Below are positions 58,079 through 64,000 of a stretch of 64,000 bases of DNA, in pieces (position 1 is the first letter of the stretch; the number at the start of each line of letters is the position of its first letter). The notes under the pieces were generated by a model, which was not told where the DNA came from, did no database searches, and saw only the letters and a program-made list of their open reading frames with translations. Both the position numbers and the translations under genes were made by a program. The DNA comes from CAVQXR01 sp046330455 (GTDB lineage Bacteria > Actinomycetota > Thermoleophilia > Gaiellales > Gaiellaceae). Location of the stretch: positions 47,085 through 111,084 of the forward strand of contig JAXLSU010000012.1 in assembly GCA_046330455.1 (NCBI GenBank), given 5' to 3'.

Positions 58079-58301
58079 TGAGCCAAGCCTAGCTCCGGGC
58101 GGCGCACGGGTTTCGCGTACTTCGGGCAAGAAGGCGCGCGGGTCTGTGACGAGTTCGCCTCGGGCGGTGCGGGCGTGGTCGGCGCGGCGGGCATTCGACC
58201 GGGACCCGGAGGCGGTGGTTTCGCCGGGACCCGGGAGCGGGCGGGGTCGGGGCGGCGGGTATCTCGCCGTGGCCCGAGAGCGGGCGGCCGGGGCCGGGGT
58301 G

Positions 58302-58438
58302 CCTCTGACCAGAGGACGCAGCGCCCGGGACCTCGCCGGGTGCGACTCCCCCTCCGGGAGTGCGCCGGCCCTCCGGCCACAGGTCGGCGGAGAGGGGCCG
58401 CGTGGGGTGTTCTCTCCGGGGCCACGGCACCCCTCCGG
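58302..58438 (+). other. Array of short hairpins with CTCC loops, downstream of whiA
   Basis: Consecutive short hairpins are present: CCTCTG/CAGAGG (58302-58315), CCCGG/CCGGG (within 58321-58344), ACTCCC-CCTCC-GGGAGT (58345-58361), GGCC-CTCC-GGCC (58367-58378) and GGGGTG/CACCCC (58404-58433). Several loops hold CTCC on the plus strand, or GGAG on the minus. A 16-bp near-repeat also occurs (58371 and 58432). They may terminate whiA transcription or form a small RNA; GC-rich chance pairing is not excluded. Confidence 0.35.
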
Positions 58439-59359
58439 TTACAGGTCGGCGAGGCGCTGCAGCCGCTTCAGTCGCCGGTGGGCGGCTGCCTTCGTTGTCG
58501 CAGGGCGACAGCGCGCCGCGAGCTCGCGCAGCGTGAGCGCGGGGTGGCGGAGCCGGAGCTCGGCGATCTCCTGCAGATCGGGTGCGAGCGTCTCGAGCGC
58601 TCCCGCTCGCGCCAGCTTCCGGATCGCACGAACCTCGCCCTGCGCGGCCCGGCTCGCGCGGGCGATGTTGGCGTGGTCGGCGTTCGCGCGCCGGTTCGCC
58701 TGGGCACGCGTTGCGGCGACGACGCCCGTCTCCTCGATTGCGAGGGCGGCGTCGTGGGCCCCGACGAGGCCGAGCAGCTCCGCGATCGTTCCGGCGCCGC
58801 GTGCATACGCGGCTGCGTGACGGCCGCGGTCGATGACGGCCAGCGAAACGCCCTCCTCGGCCGCGAGCCCGGCCAGCAACCGGGCGCCGCCGGCGTCGGC
58901 GGCCCGAAGCTCGAGGTGTGGCGCTCGCGGGCCGCTGACCGAGCCGGCGGCGAGCAGCGCGCCGCGCAGGTAGGCGGCCCGGCAGCACGCCCGGGCAATG
59001 ACCCTGCGGGGAGGCTCGTCGAGCGGCGCGAGGCTCGAATCGAGGACGCCCGCCTCGTTCAGGGCCTGAAGCGCCCGCGGCTCGTCGCCGAGGTGGAGCT
59101 GGAACCGCGCCTCCTTGCCGAAAGCCTGGCGCCGGTAGGCGCGGATCTCGGCCGCGAGGCCGAAGCCGCGGAGCAGGACGAACGCGCGCCGCGCCACGGC
59201 GTGGCTCCCGAGATCGAGATGGAGGGCGACGGAGCCGCCACCCCGCAGGTGCAGTGTCCCGGCGAGACGCGCGAGCGCCGACAGCTCGGCGAGCCGGCAG
59301 CACGGCTTGCGCGGCTCGATCGCGGCCAGCTCCGCCCTGACGTCCTCGGAGAAGCTCAT
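58439..59359 (-). CDS. whiA: WhiA, sporulation/division transcription factor homologue
   Basis: This 306-residue protein has the degenerate LAGLIDADG-type domain (LAELSALARLAGTLHLRGGG, AYLRGALLAAGSVSGPRAPH) followed by a C-terminal helix-turn-helix (LRLRHPALTLRELAARCRP). WhiA is a hallmark of actinobacteria and Firmicutes and controls division genes. In many genomes it follows rapZ and yvcK; here it overlaps a second alkyltransferase gene by ATGA instead. No yvcK or rapZ is in the window. Confidence 0.95.
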   Translation of the reverse strand: MSFSEDVRAELAAIEPRKPCCRLAELSALARLAGTLHLRGGGSVALHLDLGSHAVARRAFVLLRGFGLAAEIRAYRRQAFGKEARFQLHLGDEPRALQALNEAGVLDSSLAPLDEPPRRVIARACCRAAYLRGALLAAGSVSGPRAPHLELRAADAGGARLLAGLAAEEGVSLAVIDRGRHAAAYARGAGTIAELLGLVGAHDAALAIEETGVVAATRAQANRRANADHANIARASRAAQGEVRAIRKLARAGALETLAPDLQEIAELRLRHPALTLRELAARCRPATTKAAAHRRLKRLQRLADL

Positions 59360-59823
59360 CGCGGTCGCCAGCCCTCGAGCTCGAGCAGCCGTCGCTTGTA
59401 CTCGAGGCCCAGCTCGCCGTACGAGCCCAGCCCGCCCGCCGAGACGACCCGGTGGCAGGGAACGATGACGGCGAGCCGGTTCTGCGCGCAGAAGCTCCCC
59501 GCAGCCCTCGGCGCGCGCGGGCGTCCGGCCAGAGCGGCCAGCTCCCCGTAGGTGACGACCTCGCCGCGCGGAACGCTGCGCAGCGCCGCCGCCAGGTCCC
59601 GCCCGAGCGGGGTCAGCTCCTCGAGGTCGAGCTCGACGTCGTCGAAGTCCACCGGCTCCCCCGCGAAGTAGGCGACCAACCGCTCGACGAGCGGCGGCGC
59701 GGGCCCTTCGTCGGCCGGCGGGCCGGCGACGGGATGCTCGTGCCACACCGCACGGCTCCCGTCGAGCCACAGCTCGCCGATCCCCCAGCCCGGCGCCTCG
59801 TAGCGAAACGGCTTGGCAGACAA
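59356..59823 (-). CDS. ogt: Methylated-DNA-protein-cysteine S-methyltransferase (second copy)
   Basis: This 155-residue protein has the active site LAVIVPCHRVVSAGG, the DNA-binding helix VVTYGELAALAGRPRAPRAAG and the C-terminal EYKRRLLELEG, all typical of Ogt/MGMT. It is quite different in sequence from the copy at 1839-2399. A TTG start at 59823 is proposed; a GTG further upstream would overlap the pruA start. It is co-transcribed with whiA. Confidence 0.85.
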   Translation of the reverse strand: MSAKPFRYEAPGWGIGELWLDGSRAVWHEHPVAGPPADEGPAPPLVERLVAYFAGEPVDFDDVELDLEELTPLGRDLAAALRSVPRGEVVTYGELAALAGRPRAPRAAGSFCAQNRLAVIVPCHRVVSAGGLGSYGELGLEYKRRLLELEGWRPR

Positions 59824-59837
59824 CCCCGGCGCGAGCG

Positions 59838-59843
59838 TACCAT
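59838..59843 (+). promoter_or_regulatory. pruA: Predicted -10 box of pruA
   Basis: TACCAT lies six bases before ATG 59850, and no ribosome site intervenes. Confidence 0.5.
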
Positions 59844-59849
59844 CGGCGC

Positions 59850-61487
<1,638 letters not shown>

Positions 61488-61501
61488 GCCCGCCGGTGGG
61501 C

Positions 61502-63370
61502 TCAGGCGCCGCCGGCCTTGTGGAGTGCCGCGTGGATCTCGCGGCCGGTCCGGGCCGGGACCCCGGGAACACCTTCCAGCTCGTCGCGGCTCGCTTCGAG
61601 CAGGCGCTCGACCGAGCCGAAGTGGCGGATCAGGGCCCGCCGCCTCGCCGGCCCGACCCCGGGCAGCGCGTCGAGCATCGACTCCCGCGCCCGGGCGTCC
61701 CGGCGCTGGCGATGGAAGCCGAGCGCGAAGCGGTGTGCCTCGTCGCGAAGCCGCTGCAGGAGCTGGAGCCCGGGGGCGTCGCGGCCGAGGACGATCGGGC
61801 CGGGGCGTCCCGGGAGGAACACCTCCTCCTCGCGCTTCGCCAGCGAGATGACGGCGACCCGCGGGAGGTCGAACTCGCGCATCGCGGCCATCGCCGCCCC
61901 GAGCTGCCCCTTGCCGCCGTCGATCACGACGAGGTTCGGGACCGCCGCGAAGCTCTCGTCGTACTCGTCGGCGGTTACCGAGCGCATCCGCGCGAACCGG
62001 CGGGAGACGACCTCGGCCATCATCGCGAAGTCGTCCTGTCCGACGGCACGCTGGATCCCGAACTTCCGGTAGTGGGCCTTCTTCGGAGCCGCGTCCTCGA
62101 ACACGACCATCGAGCCGACGGGCGACTCATCCTGGATGTTCGAGATGTCGAAGCACTCGATCCTGATCGGCAGCGCCTCGAGGTTGAGCACCTCGCGCAG
62201 CTCCTCGAGCGCCTCGATCCTGCGGAGCTGGCGGCGCTGGGAGGTGAGCTCCTCGTTCTGGAGCGCGAGCTCGGCGTTGTGCTGGGCGAGTTCCTGGAGG
62301 CGGCGCTTCTCGCCCCGCTGCGCCGCACGCACCTCGACCCGTGAGCCGCGGCGGGCCGAGAGCACCTCCTCGAGCGCCGACAGCATCCCGGCGGCGGGGG
62401 GCACGACGATCAGGGGCGGCACGCTCGGGGCGGCCCCGTAGTACTCGAGGCAGAACGCCTCGATGAGCGTCGCGGGCTCCTGACCCGAGACGTTCTCGAG
62501 CGTGAAGCCGTGCCGGTCGACCATCTTCCCGTCACGAAGCGGGAACAGCTGGACGGCGGCGACGTCGCCGCCCGCGGCGAGCCCGATCACGTCGACCGTG
62601 CCGATGTCGCGGCGGTCGGCGGCCTGCCGCTCCGCGAGATGGCGGACCGCGGCCAGCCGGTTCCGGTACCGGGCAGCCTCCTCGAACGCATGGCGGTCGG
62701 CGGCGTCACGCATCCGCTCCTCCAGCTCGCGCTGGATCGGCGCCGTCTGCCCCGAGAGGAACTCGACGACCCCGTCGATCATCGCCCGGTAGTCGGCCTT
62801 CGTCACGTAGCCGACGCAGGGTGCCAGACAGCGCTCGATGTGGTAGTCGAGGCACGGGACGCCGGAATGCCGCCCCGGTGTCGGGCCCTCGCAGGGACGG
62901 AACCGGAACACGCGGTTCAGGACGTCGAGCGTCTCGCGCACCTTCTTCGCCGACGAGTACGGACCGAAGTAGACGACACCGCGCCGGTGGCGCTCACGGG
63001 TGAACATCACGCGCGGATAGTCGTCGCCGACGGTCACCGCGATGTAGGGATACGACTTGTCGTCGCGCAGGCGAACGTTGAACGGCGGCCGGTGGCGCTT
63101 GATCAGGTTCTGCTCCAGGTGCAGGGCCTCGCCCTCTGACCGGGTGACGATCACCTCGATTCGCTCGACGCGGGAGAGCATCCGGTCGAGCCCCTGCCGC
63201 GAGTCGCCGCCGCGGAAGTAGGAGCGGACGCGCGCACGCAGCGACTTCGCCTTTCCGACGTACAGCACGTCGTCGCCGGCGCCGCGAAACAGGTACACCC
63301 CGGGCTGTGCGGGCAGCGTCCCGAGCTGCGCCTCCAGGCGCTCCTCGCGGCTTGCAGGCCCGTCGGTCAT
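61502..63370 (-). CDS. uvrC: Excinuclease ABC subunit C
   Basis: This 622-residue protein has an N-terminal GIY-YIG nuclease (GVYLFRGAGDDVLYVGKAKS), a UVR domain, a central RNase H-like endonuclease (RIECFDISNIQDESPVGSMV, LVVIDGGKGQLGAA) and a C-terminal tandem helix-hairpin-helix (LDALPGVGPARRRALIRHFG). It cuts on both sides of bulky DNA lesions with UvrAB. The ATG at 63370 has TACACT ten bases upstream; a GTG at 63418 would add residues without support. Confidence 0.97.
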   Translation of the reverse strand: MTDGPASREERLEAQLGTLPAQPGVYLFRGAGDDVLYVGKAKSLRARVRSYFRGGDSRQGLDRMLSRVERIEVIVTRSEGEALHLEQNLIKRHRPPFNVRLRDDKSYPYIAVTVGDDYPRVMFTRERHRRGVVYFGPYSSAKKVRETLDVLNRVFRFRPCEGPTPGRHSGVPCLDYHIERCLAPCVGYVTKADYRAMIDGVVEFLSGQTAPIQRELEERMRDAADRHAFEEAARYRNRLAAVRHLAERQAADRRDIGTVDVIGLAAGGDVAAVQLFPLRDGKMVDRHGFTLENVSGQEPATLIEAFCLEYYGAAPSVPPLIVVPPAAGMLSALEEVLSARRGSRVEVRAAQRGEKRRLQELAQHNAELALQNEELTSQRRQLRRIEALEELREVLNLEALPIRIECFDISNIQDESPVGSMVVFEDAAPKKAHYRKFGIQRAVGQDDFAMMAEVVSRRFARMRSVTADEYDESFAAVPNLVVIDGGKGQLGAAMAAMREFDLPRVAVISLAKREEEVFLPGRPGPIVLGRDAPGLQLLQRLRDEAHRFALGFHRQRRDARARESMLDALPGVGPARRRALIRHFGSVERLLEASRDELEGVPGVPARTGREIHAALHKAGGA

Positions 63371-63380
63371 CCCGAGGTCG

Positions 63381-63386
63381 AGTGTA
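63381..63386 (-). promoter_or_regulatory. uvrC: Predicted -10 box of uvrC
   Basis: TACACT on the minus strand lies ten bases before ATG 63370. Confidence 0.4.
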
Positions 63387-63522
63387 ATCCTCGACCCGTC
63401 TGGTGCCGCCCGGCGCACCCCTCCGGCCCGCTCGGACGGACGCTCCGGGCGGCCCGACCGACGCTACGCCGGTCCCCGTGACGGATCCAGACCTGGACGT
63501 GCCGTCTCTGCCACGCGCTGGC

Positions 63523-63528
63523 TACGAT
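63523..63528 (+). promoter_or_regulatory. hemQ: Predicted -10 box of hemQ
   Basis: TACGAT lies seven bases before ATG 63536. Confidence 0.5.
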
Positions 63529-63535
63529 TCGAGCG

Positions 63536-64000
63536 ATGGCAACCGACAACGGCTCTCAGGGCTCGACCCAGTACGCGCTCTACCGGTTCTTCAGGCTCGA
63601 CCCCGCCTGGCGCCGGCTCCCGGTCGAGGAACGTGCCGCCGGCAAGGACGCGTTCGCCGAGGTCGTCGAGGCGTGGGAGGAACGCATGGGCCTCTTGACG
63701 TACAGTCTCGTCGGCGTCCGGCCCGAGACCGACTTCTTCTTCTGGCAGCTGACCGAGCGCTGGGAGGACTTTCGCGACCTGGCAGCCGACCTGAACGCCA
63801 CCCCGCTCGCCGGCTACCTCTCGACGCCGTACTCCTACGTGGCCGCGACCCTCTCCTCGAAGTACTTCCACCGGAACCCGAAGCTCCCGCCGCGGCGCAT
63901 CGTCCCGCGCCGGGGGCCCTACCTCGTCGTCTACCCCTTCGTGAAGGTGCGTCCCTGGTACTCGCTCGCGCTCGCCGACCGGAAACGGGCGATGCAGGAG
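63536..64000 (+). CDS. hemQ: Chlorite dismutase-fold protein, probable HemQ (runs off right edge)
   Basis: The first 155 codons are visible. The protein has the N-terminal domain with QYALYRFFRLDPAWRRLP, the TYSLVGVRPETDFFFW strand and the active-site neighbourhood YLVVYPFVKVRPWYSLALAD, with the conserved YPFVK tyrosine that coproheme decarboxylases use. It most likely converts coproheme to heme b in the Gram-positive heme pathway rather than dismutating chlorite, because actinobacterial members are almost all HemQ. The rest, including the proximal His, is outside the window. Confidence 0.85.
   Translation, partial: MATDNGSQGSTQYALYRFFRLDPAWRRLPVEERAAGKDAFAEVVEAWEERMGLLTYSLVGVRPETDFFFWQLTERWEDFRDLAADLNATPLAGYLSTPYSYVAATLSSKYFHRNPKLPPRRIVPRRGPYLVVYPFVKVRPWYSLALADRKRAMQE

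Noticed and set aside
58021..58085. T-box leader for an aminoacyl or amino-acid gene
   Set aside because: GGTGGGTTCC resembles the T-box core GGGTGGAACC only partly. The neighbour is gap, there is no specifier stem and no terminator pair.

Overview
The window is 64 kb of very GC-rich, densely packed bacterial DNA. It carries WhiA, a fused PafB-PafC-type WYL regulator, a HemQ-type chlorite-dismutase-fold protein, short TAnnnT promoters with leaderless starts, and many GTG starts in GTGA or ATGA overlaps. Together these point to an Actinomycetota. The queuosine genes, the SecDF fusion, the cytochrome-c system I genes and the lack of typical Streptomyces or Mycobacterium gene order suggest the deep class Thermoleophilia (Gaiellales or Solirubrobacterales-like). 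That placement is inference. No phage, integrase, insertion sequence or CRISPR array was seen; the window looks like core chromosome.

Layout. 1-12 kb: part of a PfkB sugar kinase, a DMT exporter, an ECF sigma factor overlapping an alkyltransferase gene, a hydantoinase A/B-cupin operon, a second cupin with a HhH-GPD DNA glycosylase, a candidate structured RNA, a polysaccharide deacetylase, a SAF-domain oxidoreductase and a secreted lysyl-oxidase-like protein. 12-23 kb: an orphan response regulator, an acyl-CoA dehydrogenase, a lipoprotein, then a minus-strand cluster queA-tgt-yajC-secDF-(coiled-coil protein)-ABC1 kinase. 23-37 kb: methyltransferases, a secreted protein-response regulator-histidine kinase operon, a 3-hydroxyacyl-CoA dehydrogenase, a zinc-motif protein behind a triplicated operator, fused PafBC, queG, an MFS exporter, a secreted metalloprotease and a MIP18-type Fe-S assembly factor. 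37-46 kb: a GlpX-like phosphatase, a nuclease-fold protein with hpt, an FAD oxidoreductase, ccmE-ccmF-ccmI-like-M23 peptidase and an endonuclease IV-like protein. 46-53 kb: bolA-grxD, tRNA-Gly(CCC), a PAS histidine kinase with a LuxR-type regulator, argS, an M48 protease, a phosphoesterase and a second ECF sigma factor. 53-64 kb: the glycolytic operon gap-pgk-tpiA-gpmI, a second alkyltransferase gene with whiA, pruA, uvrC and the start of hemQ.

Several genes form coherent themes: queuosine synthesis (queA, tgt, queG), protein export (yajC, secDF), Fe-S and cytochrome maturation (bolA, grxD, MIP18, ccmEF), lower glycolysis, and DNA damage repair (two alkyltransferases, a glycosylase, uvrC, endonuclease IV-like, PafBC).

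The most unusual signal is a family of at least seven intergenic double-hairpin repeats. They share an invariant GCGGGTC spacer, and their stems change by compensating substitutions between copies. Other points of interest are a CxxxY-type CcmE, a lysyl oxidase with apparently conserved copper and quinone residues, an operator-controlled zinc-motif gene, about 19 TAnnnT promoters lying 6-10 nt from start codons, an hpt gene without a normal start codon, and metabolic enzymes (GlpX-like, acyl-CoA dehydrogenase, Pgk, Grx4) that lack textbook residues.
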